NCBI RefSeq assembly: GCF_008180195.1 | Contig: NZ_VTAV01000002.1 | Span: 434,001 to 498,000 of the forward strand | Source: Sphingobacterium phlebotomi | GTDB lineage: Bacteria > Bacteroidota > Bacteroidia > Sphingobacteriales > Sphingobacteriaceae | Direction of reading: 5' to 3' | Length of the DNA: 64,000 nt | Shown: positions 34,553 through 42,671 of the stretch, piece by piece | How the letters are laid out: every line of letters starts with the position of its first letter | Position numbering within the stretch: position 1 is the first letter of the stretch | Notes under the pieces: model-generated | Seen by the model: the letters and a program-made list of their open reading frames with translations, nothing else | Told to the model about the DNA's origin: nothing | The model's database searches: none | Made by a program: the position numbers and the translations under genes

Positions 34553-35251
34553 ATGAAACGATATATTTGGTTTTTTTTGCTTTTGAGCCTGTCATGTTCA
34601 GGAGATAAGAAAGAGGATTCGTCTGCAGGAATGATAGAGGGATATGTTCAGAATGCCGATGGGACAGCTATTCCGGGGGTACAGATTATCATAGACAATA
34701 GCATCTTCTTTAATAGTAATCTGTCAACGAAGACGGATGCAGATGGCCGGTATAAAATACATATCCCGACAGGTTCGTGGTATGCTTTTGCTATCCATGC
34801 TCCGGTTTATAACGGTCGGCAATACCGGATTTATCTGCATCCGGACAATGCGATTGGTTTTGGAGGGGAGGGGGCAACAAGAAACTTTGTCTGGCAATTA
34901 ACGGGTGCCAAGCCGGAGCCGCTGTCTGGTTATTATGGCGGAGTGGTAACCATCGATAATTTTCCGGGGGTGTATCTGGATGTGACGAAAATAGCCTTTC
35001 GGTTTGAGCCACAAGGTATGCTGATTGATGGCTCTGAAGGTGGTGTTTTGTTTCGCTCGGCGACAGATGGTTATCAGATTCTAGACTTGCCGATTGGCAG
35101 GTATAAGGTGACGGCACAGTACGGCCCCGATAAGCTGAAACTCCGACCGTGGAATACAGAGGAGACGTTTAAAGAAGAACTAATATTTGACTTCGAACCG
35201 CAAATCGCCGGTAATTGCGATAACTGTTTTAAAATAGAATATAACCAGTAA
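34553..35251 (+). CDS. Lipoprotein with a carboxypeptidase-regulatory-like domain
   Basis: A 232-residue lipoprotein with lipobox SLSC. Residues about 27-115 form a transthyretin-like carboxypeptidase-regulatory domain: IEGYVQNADGTAIPGVQIIIDN then TDADGRYKIHIPTGSWYAFAIHAP. The remaining half is beta-rich and has a second similar repeat (GYYGGVVTIDNFPGVYLDVTKIAFRF, YKVTAQYGPDKLKLRPWN). It ends with a CDNC pair. No enzyme motif is seen. It is followed after 2 bases by another lipoprotein, and they are probably cotranscribed. Function unknown; a surface or periplasmic binding role is inferred. Confidence 0.7.
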   Translation: MKRYIWFFLLLSLSCSGDKKEDSSAGMIEGYVQNADGTAIPGVQIIIDNSIFFNSNLSTKTDADGRYKIHIPTGSWYAFAIHAPVYNGRQYRIYLHPDNAIGFGGEGATRNFVWQLTGAKPEPLSGYYGGVVTIDNFPGVYLDVTKIAFRFEPQGMLIDGSEGGVLFRSATDGYQILDLPIGRYKVTAQYGPDKLKLRPWNTEETFKEELIFDFEPQIAGNCDNCFKIEYNQ

Positions 35252-35253
35252 TC

Positions 35254-36051
35254 ATGAATAAAATAGCTTTTATTTTCGCCTTTTTATCGATTGTGCTGTT
35301 ATCGGCTTGTGGCGATTCGCAAGGCGGAGATGATCTTGTTATAACACAGGATGACCTAACCATCGTTATCTCATCTTCTAAAGAGCATCCCGGTTTAGGG
35401 CGTAGCGACGGAATTCCGGCAGGAACGCCTATTGTCTTGCCCGAAGGCGTACGGATTGTCGAACGGAATCACCATCCATTTAATCCGGACATCCGCAAGC
35501 TGCATGCACATGCCAATTCTTTTTATGTAGATGTCAACCTAGTGAATGACAAGATGCCGGGAACGCCGCCAATTATAGTGGAATTTCCACCCGGATTAGT
35601 GGTTACGAGTATCGATCACGATAAGCAAAACGGACTGAGTATTGGAAAATATCTGATCCCGGTACCACCAACAGAACGAATTGGAGGGGGCAGGGATACA
35701 ACCACCATTTACATTGGCATGGCTTGCCTGAACAAAGACCGCTCTATGCCTTGGTATGACAATCAGGGTGCAGAGCAACGATATCCTATTTCGCGCAATA
35801 ATTATCAGGATTTTGTGGTTACAAACGATGCAAATCTGTTGAAACTTGTTGATTTGCTGGAAGATTATCCGGGGTTAAAAATTACCCAGCATTGGGACCC
35901 TGTGGAAGCACATGAACCGGGTTATGAACCACCAACCTGGATGAAAATACACGATCATACTCAGGAGTTGATATGGAAGATAACGGATGGTCATGGTATT
36001 ACCAAAGGAGAGCTCGATAAGTTACAAAAGGAATTGAAATCTTATCGGTAG
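35254..36051 (+). CDS. Lipoprotein of unknown function
   Basis: A 265-residue lipoprotein with lipobox LLSAC. I do not recognise a family. The middle is beta-rich (YVDVNLVNDKMPGTPPIIVEFPPGLVVTS, then TTTIYIGMACLNKDRSMPWYDNQG), and the C-terminus is helical and charged (ELIWKITDGHGITKGELDKLQKEL). It begins 2 bases after the carboxypeptidase-regulatory-like lipoprotein, so translation is probably coupled. Downstream it is convergent with a LytTR regulator. No function is offered. Confidence 0.6.
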   Translation: MNKIAFIFAFLSIVLLSACGDSQGGDDLVITQDDLTIVISSSKEHPGLGRSDGIPAGTPIVLPEGVRIVERNHHPFNPDIRKLHAHANSFYVDVNLVNDKMPGTPPIIVEFPPGLVVTSIDHDKQNGLSIGKYLIPVPPTERIGGGRDTTTIYIGMACLNKDRSMPWYDNQGAEQRYPISRNNYQDFVVTNDANLLKLVDLLEDYPGLKITQHWDPVEAHEPGYEPPTWMKIHDHTQELIWKITDGHGITKGELDKLQKELKSYR

Positions 36052-36082
36052 GCCATATTATTTATTGGAATGAACGTGTTTC

Positions 36083-36805
36083 TCAAACCATGAGTGCTTT
36101 AATCCCTGGGAGATATTGACGACTGACGGTGACTTCGATATTATTGGGAAGTGTGATAAACAGCCGGCTGATGTCTTTATACAGTTCTTGTATATAGTTG
36201 ACGTTGATAATATACGAACGATGCACCCGCATAAACAATTGTGGGTCTAACTTGTGCACAAACTTGCCGATACCGTAATTGCTCAGGAAAGTTTCATTAT
36301 GGATAGTGTGTATCCAAGTGTAATCCTTTTCGGCTTTCAGGTGGGTAATGTCAGCTACCTGTATGCTGGTGAGCCGGCTTCCTCTTTCCGCCAGAATACG
36401 GACGGGGAAATTTGCTGTTTCTTTTACCATGAGTGACTCCGCCACTTTCTGCGCGAGCTGCAACCGTTGCAAAGCCATTAGTAGGCGATACTCTGAAAGC
36501 GGCTTCAAGAGATAGTCGGAAACACCATATTCAAAAGCCCGCCACGCAGCGTCGGGAGAGTCAGACAGTAGAATTACGTCGGGGAGGTGCATGGTTTTTT
36601 CCAACACTTCAAAGCCGTTGATACCGGGCAATTTCACATTGATGAATGCCACATCAGGCATTAAAGTATCAATATATTTGCGTGCTTCGATACCATTTTC
36701 ACACTCCCAGAATACGGCGTGAAATTCCAATTGTTTTAGCTTTTCGATGAGTTGTCCGCGACAAGCTCTGTCTTTATCGGCGATCAATACGGTTTTCTTC
36801 TTCAT
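36083..36805 (-). CDS. LytTR response regulator with an atypical receiver domain
   Basis: A 240-residue protein with a receiver domain (residues about 4-120) and a LytTR DNA-binding domain (about 135-240). Receiver hallmarks are present in part: IADKD at the acidic pocket, LLSDSP and DYLLKPLSEYRLL. The usual phospho-acceptor block PD.xFLDI is FINVKLP here, so the acceptor position (residue 56) is Asn rather than Asp; the codon is AAT. The LytTR part has VADITHLKAEKDYTWIHT and LFMRVHRSYIINVNYIQELYKD. It may work without phosphorylation. No LytS-type kinase gene is adjacent. It ends convergently with the unknown lipoprotein gene. Confidence 0.85.
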   Translation of the reverse strand: MKKKTVLIADKDRACRGQLIEKLKQLEFHAVFWECENGIEARKYIDTLMPDVAFINVKLPGINGFEVLEKTMHLPDVILLSDSPDAAWRAFEYGVSDYLLKPLSEYRLLMALQRLQLAQKVAESLMVKETANFPVRILAERGSRLTSIQVADITHLKAEKDYTWIHTIHNETFLSNYGIGKFVHKLDPQLFMRVHRSYIINVNYIQELYKDISRLFITLPNNIEVTVSRQYLPGIKALMV

Positions 36806-36943
36806 GATGTAATTTACTACTGTTCACCGCCAAAAATAAAGAGATAAACATCGTGTTAGATCCGACATTTGTCAGAAAGTAAGGGAAGAGAGTTGTTTTT
36901 TTGCTAACTTAGGCTCTTGTTAACTACTAAATTTTGTACAAAT

Positions 36944-37540
36944 ATGATTTCGCCAGATCATTTTGAACAGGTTTGTCGTGTTGCCGATGAATATGACATT
37001 CATTTCACGCGTGTCGAGTTTGATATTATCCGGCAGCATACCTCCCATCGGATTCTTCCGCCACATACCATTGTGATGGAGCAGGGGAAGACTACCGATA
37101 CACTTTATTTTCTGAGCAGTGGCATTGCCCGATTATACCGAGTGCACAATGATACTGATTATACGTTGGGTATGACTTCTTTTCCATTTTTTCTGTCTAC
37201 ACCCTTGTATATTCAGAGTGGGCAAATCTCGACCTGTGCCGTCGAGTCGCTAACGGAAATCGACGTTTTGATATGGGATAAACCCACTATTCTGGAGCTG
37301 AAAAAACAGCTCCCCAAACTCTACAACATGGAGCTTGCCGTGATGGATCGTTTGCTGACGTGGCTGCAAGACAACCAGGTCAATGCTATTTGCATGACTG
37401 CGGAGGAGCGTTATCTGCACTTGCTGGATACACAACCCAGGATTATACAGCATGTACCATTGAAATATATTGCTTCGTTGCTCAACATTCATCAGGACAG
37501 TCTGAGCAGAATCCGCAAAAATATAGGGAAGAAAAGCTAA
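36944..37540 (+). CDS. Crp/Fnr-family transcription regulator
   Basis: The ATG at 36944 gives a 198-residue protein; an upstream TTG in frame is less likely. The cyclic-nucleotide-binding-like fold is seen in HRILPPHTIVMEQGKTTDTLYFLSSGIARLYR and the following jelly-roll strands. The C-terminal helix-turn-helix is ITEE-like but degenerate: VPLKYIASLLNIHQDSLSRIRKNIG. This short Crp type is common in Bacteroidota. Ligand unknown. It overlaps the convergent NarL-type regulator by 4 bases at their stops. Confidence 0.85.
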   Translation: MISPDHFEQVCRVADEYDIHFTRVEFDIIRQHTSHRILPPHTIVMEQGKTTDTLYFLSSGIARLYRVHNDTDYTLGMTSFPFFLSTPLYIQSGQISTCAVESLTEIDVLIWDKPTILELKKQLPKLYNMELAVMDRLLTWLQDNQVNAICMTAEERYLHLLDTQPRIIQHVPLKYIASLLNIHQDSLSRIRKNIGKKS

Positions 37541-38166
37541 ATCAATCCACGCAAATACGCTTCTTTGACTAATCCTGCTGTGGTTTTGATATTGAGCTTC
37601 TGGTTTAGGCTGTGCCGATGTGATTCTACAGTTCTGACACTCAAAAACAAACGATCCGCAATCTCCTGATTGGAATATTCGTGCGCAATGAACGACAGAA
37701 TCTCCAATTCTCTGTTTGTCAATTTCACGTTGACTGCGGCCTTTCTACCACTGATGGTCTGCTGTAAAATAGTTTGTTCGATCTGCCGGTCAATAAATTG
37801 TTCGCCCGCCAACACAGCCTCCATTGCCTGTATCAGTTGCTCCTTACCTGTACCTTTCAGCAGATACCCATTTGCTCCGCTGCGTATCATCTTCCGTACA
37901 TAAACGATCTCATCATGATTGGTCAATGCAATAATGGGCACCTGCGGATATTGCTCTTTGATTTGCCCGCACAGTGAGATTCCGTCGTTGTCTGGCAGTT
38001 CAATATCGAGTAGCAGCACATCCGGCTGATGCTGCGTTAAGGCCGCCAGCAGTGCAGATCCATTTTGTGCGGAAAACAAGATTTCATATCGAGGTTCTGA
38101 CCGCAACATTTGTATAATTCCGTTGATGATCAACGTATGATCGTCTGCGATTCCTATTGTTATCAT
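37537..38166 (-). CDS. NarL/FixJ-family response regulator
   Basis: A 209-residue regulator with a complete receiver domain: acidic pocket ADDH, phospho-acceptor Asp54 in LLLDIELPDNDG, LTNHDE and conserved Lys104 in YLLKG. The LuxR-type helix-turn-helix is in KLTNRELEILSFIAHEYSNQEIADRLFLSVRTVESHRHSLNQKL. It lies directly downstream of the histidine kinase on the same strand (38384-40327), which is the natural partner. The 217-base gap between them holds no gene but carries one copy of the shared 13-bp motif (38361-38373). Confidence 0.92.
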   Translation of the reverse strand: MITIGIADDHTLIINGIIQMLRSEPRYEILFSAQNGSALLAALTQHQPDVLLLDIELPDNDGISLCGQIKEQYPQVPIIALTNHDEIVYVRKMIRSGANGYLLKGTGKEQLIQAMEAVLAGEQFIDRQIEQTILQQTISGRKAAVNVKLTNRELEILSFIAHEYSNQEIADRLFLSVRTVESHRHSLNQKLNIKTTAGLVKEAYLRGLI

Positions 38167-38360
38167 ATGCTGTCCGATTTCATATGTGAATAATTATTCA
38201 TTCGTTTTTGTATCCAATTGTATTCATGAATGCTTCGCATTTTGTCTTATAATGGCCATCCGTCAGCTGGCGAACCCAGATTATTTTCATCGGTGTTTGT
38301 GTTTTGTCAATCGTGGGTATTTCTTACGTAAAAAAAAAGTATATTCTTGAAGACATTCTA

Positions 38361-38373
38361 CCGTATTATTACG
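38361..38373. promoter_or_regulatory. Copy of a shared motif CCGTATTATTACG
   Basis: Its complement CGTAATAATACGG differs by one base from the GTAGTAATACGG part of the site at 34420-34433, apart from the first base. It lies upstream of the NarL-type regulator gene on the minus strand. Confidence 0.4.
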
Positions 38374-38383
38374 CAATATTTGT

Positions 38384-40327
38384 TTAGGATGATGTTGCGA
38401 TGTGTCGAGAGGTCTTCTCGCGTTTACTTTTCTTATTTTTGCTACAATCGATTTCGATGAAAACGGAAGTTCCGTTTCCGATTACTGAACGTATGTCAAG
38501 GTCGCCACGCAGCATTTTAACGCGTGCATGCAAATTGCGGAATCCGATTCCTTGTGACTGAATTTGTTTGAAATCAAAACCTTTACCGTTGTCTTCGATG
38601 GTGATCAACAGCCGGTCATCTTCTCCCACGAGCTGGATGATAGCTTCGGATGCTTCGGCATGTTTTAGAATGTTTGTAACGGCCTCCTGCACAATGCGAT
38701 AGATGAGTAGTTGACTGTTTTTGCGTAGCGAGGGTATTTCACCGAGGAGGTAACAGTCTATTCGGATGTCGGATCTGTTGATTCTGTGGCAAAACGACCG
38801 GATAGCGTACGCTAAGCCTTCTTGCAAGATCATTTCGGGAGCTAAATTATGAGATATGTTGCGTATTTCCTGCACGGCAATTTCTAAGAGTTGGTTCAGT
38901 TCACTGTAAACCGGTGTGGATTGGTGGATACTGTTTATGTGCAGTTTGGCGGCCGATAGAATGCTGGCTACGCCATCGTGCAGCTCTTTGGCTGTTCGCG
39001 CACGTTCTTTTTCTTCACCTTTTAGTTGTGCTTCGAGGAGTTTCCTTTTTTGTTCTATCGATGCTGTTTTTCGCTTTTGCATTTGGATTAATCTGATGAA
39101 AATAAAACTCAATACCAATACGGTTATCAGGGCAATGTATATAATGATCCATTTGTTTTTCCGATCCAATTCCGCACCTTGTTCTACAATTTTTAGGTCT
39201 CGTTCGGCGATTGTTTTCTTGTTTTGTGCCGTTTGGTATTGCACTTCCAGTTCCTGTATCGTCTGTTGAGCTTCTTGATTACGCAAGGAATCATTCAGCC
39301 GTTCATGTTCTTTTCGGAAAGTCAACGCTTTGCGGTAGTCGCCGAGAGCTTCTTTAATTTCGGCTCCTGCCAGGTACATGTCGATAAGCTGCGTCCGCCC
39401 GAGTTCCTGTTCGGCAATTAGGAATGCTTTTTCAAAGTAGACTTCGGCTCTTTTGATGTCGCCCATTTCTTTGAATACGGTGGAAATGCCTGATAGGCTA
39501 TAGACTTTGTTGCCGGGTAAGGTTTCCGGCAGTATGGCCAACGCTTTGTTGTAGCTGTCTAACGCCATGGGATAACGTTTTTGGCGCCTATATACATCGG
39601 CCAGATTATTGAGTGCTTTGATTTGCATCTGTATATCACCATGCGAACGACCGATAGTTAGGTATTGTTTGCCATATTTCTCGGCATCAGTAAGGTTTCC
39701 GGATAGGGTTTCGGCAACCATGACATTGATCAGGCTGTTGCCTGCCGCTATTGTATCTTTGAGTTGCAAGGCAATTTCTAACGATTGCAGCGCATATCTG
39801 CGTCCCTTTTCTATATCGTTTAGATCGAGAAACAACGAACTTAGGTTGTTTAGATATTTCCGTCGGTCGGATAGGTCTTTAGCTACTGGCTGGCTGATTT
39901 TCGATGAAATAGCAATGGCGAGCATCAGATTTTGGGCAGCATATTTTAGTTTGCCCTGTGCTTGATATTGTAAAGCAATGGTGTTGTATGCTGCTGCTGC
40001 TCTAGGATTGTTATGCTGCCGTAAGCTAATCTGTAGTGCTTTTTCAGCATAGTGCAATGCCTCACTATAACGCAGCTGACCGTATAGAAAAACGCTGTAA
40101 TTACCCACGACATGTAGTTTGCCATTTTCAAAATTCATTTTGTCGGCCAGTGCATCCGCTTGTTTAAAATAATAATCCGACGAATCCGGTGAACCATTTC
40201 GATGCTGTTCCAAGGCTAATTCTACTAGCCTAAAAACGCGTGTGGTATCCCGTATCACCAAGGATGATGCAGGAACCAATAGGGGTAAGAGAAACCATAA
40301 AAACAAAACAATACAAAAGTTGCGCAT
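38384..40327 (-). CDS. TPR sensor histidine kinase (HisKA_3 / NarX type)
   Basis: A 647-residue kinase. A signal sequence or membrane helix at residues 4-22 is followed by a periplasmic or extracytoplasmic TPR array (about 30-340). A coiled coil (350-390) and a membrane helix (WIIIYIALITVLVLSFIFI, about 393-415) follow. The kinase core has a HisKA_3 dimerisation box with phospho-accepting His450 (AKELHDGVASILSAAKL) and an ATPase with QEAVTNILKHA and DNGKGFDF, then GIGFRNLHARV. The TPRs suggest that it senses a protein or peptide rather than a small ligand (inference). It probably phosphorylates the NarL-type regulator encoded downstream. Confidence 0.9.
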   Translation of the reverse strand: MRNFCIVLFLWFLLPLLVPASSLVIRDTTRVFRLVELALEQHRNGSPDSSDYYFKQADALADKMNFENGKLHVVGNYSVFLYGQLRYSEALHYAEKALQISLRQHNNPRAAAAYNTIALQYQAQGKLKYAAQNLMLAIAISSKISQPVAKDLSDRRKYLNNLSSLFLDLNDIEKGRRYALQSLEIALQLKDTIAAGNSLINVMVAETLSGNLTDAEKYGKQYLTIGRSHGDIQMQIKALNNLADVYRRQKRYPMALDSYNKALAILPETLPGNKVYSLSGISTVFKEMGDIKRAEVYFEKAFLIAEQELGRTQLIDMYLAGAEIKEALGDYRKALTFRKEHERLNDSLRNQEAQQTIQELEVQYQTAQNKKTIAERDLKIVEQGAELDRKNKWIIIYIALITVLVLSFIFIRLIQMQKRKTASIEQKRKLLEAQLKGEEKERARTAKELHDGVASILSAAKLHINSIHQSTPVYSELNQLLEIAVQEIRNISHNLAPEMILQEGLAYAIRSFCHRINRSDIRIDCYLLGEIPSLRKNSQLLIYRIVQEAVTNILKHAEASEAIIQLVGEDDRLLITIEDNGKGFDFKQIQSQGIGFRNLHARVKMLRGDLDIRSVIGNGTSVFIEIDCSKNKKSKREKTSRHIATSS

Positions 40328-40454
40328 AGCTGTTTTTTAGATGAAATTCGGGAACGATTCGGATATTTTTCATTGTAAACCGATGAACGGTATTATTTTT
40401 CGTTAGAATGCATATAGCGACGATGAAATTTCGTATTCATAAGGTTTAAGTCTC

Positions 40455-40468
40455 TTCCGTAATACTAC
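40455..40468. promoter_or_regulatory. Copy of a shared motif TTCCGTAATACTAC
   Basis: Its complement GTAGTATTACGGAA matches the site at 34420-34433 at 13 of 14 bases. It lies in the divergent gap between the histidine kinase and the LytTR-only gene. A second site of the same kind lies near 38361. Confidence 0.45.
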
Positions 40469-40520
40469 TGGGTTTATGGAAATACCGGGTTCTCCTGTTT
40501 TCTTCTGGCAAAGATCAGGC

Positions 40521-40528
40521 TAATTTTG
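40521..40528 (+). promoter_or_regulatory. Candidate -7 element TAATTTTG
   Basis: It fits TAnnTTTG and lies 22 bases before the LytTR-only gene, a normal leader length. No clear -33 element was found. Confidence 0.4.
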
Positions 40529-40550
40529 TCGAAGTCAAGCTAATAAATTT

Positions 40551-40895
40551 ATGACAACACAAATGGCAAACTATCCTCATGCTTTGTTTATTGCGAAAGG
40601 GAACGGATATGTCAAGATGTATACAACCGATATTCTCTACGTCAAAGCGGCAGGTGATTACTGTGTGTTGTTCACCAATACGGGCGAACACCTCAGTTCC
40701 TTAGGCATTGGGCAGATTGCAACCTGTTTTGATCCTGCCAAGTTCATCCGCATACATCGTTCGTTTATAGTCAATCTATATTTTGTACAAGGTTTTTATC
40801 GAAAAGCCGGACGAACATGTGTGTTGCTGGAGAACGGTTACAAAATAAATGTTAGTCGACAATATTTTGAAATACTAAAACAATTGATAATTTAA
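40551..40895 (+). CDS. Stand-alone LytTR DNA-binding protein
   Basis: A 114-residue protein that consists of only a LytTR domain: YVKMYTTDILYVKAAGDYCVLF, LSSLGIGQIATCFDPAKFIRIHRSFIVN and INVSRQYFEILKQ. It has no receiver domain, so it cannot take part in ordinary phosphotransfer; it may be controlled by protein contacts or by its expression. It is divergent from the TPR kinase and 14 bases before a lipoprotein gene, which it may regulate (inference). A C-terminal LytTR fragment with the same RIHRS core lies at 42283-42507. Confidence 0.85.
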   Translation: MTTQMANYPHALFIAKGNGYVKMYTTDILYVKAAGDYCVLFTNTGEHLSSLGIGQIATCFDPAKFIRIHRSFIVNLYFVQGFYRKAGRTCVLLENGYKINVSRQYFEILKQLII

Positions 40896-40909
40896 AAAAA
40901 CAAGAGAAA

Positions 40910-41560
40910 TTGGAACACATCAACAAATTCTTTTTAGGGCTGTTCGCAGCAATTTTATTCGTGGCTTGTAAAGACAGCGATAAGGAACCGGTTTTGCCGA
41001 CAGAGCAAACTTTTCCATTTATGAAAGTGGGCAATCAATGGAATTACGTGCTGAAGACGGACGAAGGTGAAACGGAAATAAGTTACAAAATTGCCGACAA
41101 AACGAAGGAGAATTATTACAAGGTGATGCTCGATTTTGTCGATTCGGGTTTGCCAGCGATGGAGCACTACTGGTTTGCCGATGCAACAATGTTTACGATG
41201 GTGACAGACTGGCCGGACAGCCCGGCTAAATTGACGATGCTTACCAAAGGTTGTAAAGTAGGCGATCATTGGGATTATTTTGTGCCGGCATCTTTAGACC
41301 CCGAAGATGATGAACTATCGGGCAATATACGCTACAAAATTCTGGAAGCGAACGTTAGCATGAAAATAGCAGGTACCACATATACTGATGTCTATACCGT
41401 GCATCATACGGCTTCTTCGCATCCGGGATATTATACCAATTTTTTCATCAGCCTGTTGGCGGGTATGCTGAAAGCCGACGCGGTTGGCTATACGCGCGAT
41501 GAAAATAATGAACTGGTGTATTTTCCCGTAGATTGGATTTTGAAATCAAAGAACTTCTAA
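40910..41560 (+). CDS. Lipoprotein of unknown function (TTG start)
   Basis: A 216-residue lipoprotein. The only start before the signal peptide is a TTG at 40910; the next in-frame ATG is past the lipobox FVAC. The mature part is beta-rich: FPFMKVGNQWNYVLKTDEGETEISYKIADKTKENYYKVML, a hallmark-like FMKVGNQWNY, and LKADAVGYTRDENNELVYFPVDWILKS near the end. I do not recognise the family. It is 14 bases after the LytTR-only gene and probably shares its promoter. Confidence 0.7.
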   Translation: MEHINKFFLGLFAAILFVACKDSDKEPVLPTEQTFPFMKVGNQWNYVLKTDEGETEISYKIADKTKENYYKVMLDFVDSGLPAMEHYWFADATMFTMVTDWPDSPAKLTMLTKGCKVGDHWDYFVPASLDPEDDELSGNIRYKILEANVSMKIAGTTYTDVYTVHHTASSHPGYYTNFFISLLAGMLKADAVGYTRDENNELVYFPVDWILKSKNF

Positions 41561-41783
41561 CCATCCTATAACGTTTGGCATTATTTAACCTTAATTTCGG
41601 GTGTTTGTCGCCTTATATTGACGTTCATCGATTTTCTGATGTTACAATTGACCAAACGACTACTTTTGCTTTTGTTTAGTTTAGTTGATACGGAAAGAAC
41701 TTACCTGCTTGTAGGGAGTAGGTAGGGGCTTTCTTTTATAGATGAAACGAACACGATATACATTTTTGATAAAAAATGAGCAT

Positions 41784-42293
41784 ATGAAGAACATACAAAT
41801 TATTCCAATGAAAAATAACACTACAAAAACCGTATTTGCAGGAGCCGTTGCCTTGGCGCTATTATTTTCCGGTGCGTGTCAGGCGCCTGCCAGTACGTTG
41901 AAACAATCGGAATCGTTTACCGACAAAAATTGGCAGATGAAAGGACTGACTATTGCTCCCGAGATAGACTGGAATCTTGATGGGATTCCGGATACGGATA
42001 TATTTCCGCTACTGGATGCCTGCGAACAGGACGATGGTTTCCTTTTTCAGCGCGATAACCAGTTTATTCGTGTGTTTGGTGACGAATTATGCGATGAAGA
42101 GTCTTCTGATGAAGGCGGAAGATGGAGCTATAGCGATACCGATCGGAAATTGACTATCATCGAGGGCGAAGACGATATACAAGAGTTTAAGGTTCTCGAA
42201 TCATCGGCAAATAGGTTGATATTGCTCTATCGCTTTCAATCCACCGATGAACAATGGCACGATATGACGGCGGTATATACGCTTAGACCATAA
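41784..42293 (+). CDS. Small lipocalin-like lipoprotein
   Basis: The start is uncertain: in-frame ATGs at 41742, 41784 and 41808 all precede the lipobox FSGAC. The middle one is used here (169 residues). The mature part resembles the lipocalin-like domains of Bacteroidota lipoproteins: NWQMKGLTI at the start, DDGFLFQRDNQFIRVFGDELC, GRWSYSDTDRKLTIIEGED and LILLYRFQSTDEQWHDMTAVYTL. It would be a small beta-barrel at the outer membrane; ligand unknown. Its 3' end overlaps a LytTR remnant on the other strand by 11 bases. Confidence 0.7.
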   Translation: MKNIQIIPMKNNTTKTVFAGAVALALLFSGACQAPASTLKQSESFTDKNWQMKGLTIAPEIDWNLDGIPDTDIFPLLDACEQDDGFLFQRDNQFIRVFGDELCDEESSDEGGRWSYSDTDRKLTIIEGEDDIQEFKVLESSANRLILLYRFQSTDEQWHDMTAVYTLRP

Positions 42294-42507
42294 GCTTTTT
42301 GATCAGTGGCAAGAAACTTCTGCCCACATTAAACTCAGGACCATTGTTCATGACTATAAAAGTCTTACCGATATCACGATATACCTCGCATACATGATGC
42401 AAATGTGCAATTGTTGAACGGTGAATACGAATGAACTTTTGCGGATTGAACTTCTCTGCCATAACTTTGATACCCAATGAGCTGAGGAATTTTAGTGTAA
42501 AGCTATT
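42283..42507 (-). pseudogene. Truncated LytTR-domain remnant
   Basis: The frame from a stop at 42508-42510 to 42283 encodes only the C-terminal half of a LytTR domain: FLSSLGIKVMAEKFNPQKFIRIHRS, then VYRDIGKTFIVMNNG and NVGRSFLPLIKKLMV. It matches the stand-alone LytTR protein at 40551 and the LytTR half of the regulator at 36083, both with a similar SLG/FIRIHRS core. The N-terminal strands are missing and a TAA blocks the frame upstream. There is no credible start with ATG. It looks like a decayed copy, although a very short product from a TTG at 42477 cannot be excluded. Confidence 0.7.
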
Positions 42508-42613
42508 TTAGGACAAGACAGGTAAATATAAATGGTAGCTTTCAATATAGCAAAGTTATAAAAGCAACAGGAGAGTAGAAGTGCTTCGGTATATGATACT
42601 CATTTTCTTTCGC

Positions 42614-42621
42614 TATCTTTG
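42614..42621 (+). promoter_or_regulatory. -7 element TATCTTTG
   Basis: A perfect TAnnTTTG match 50 bases before miaE; no clear TTG at -33. Confidence 0.5.
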
Positions 42622-42671
42622 AGCATTAATTTGCGGAGGACATACAGTCTAAAGCATATAGCTCTTAAAAC

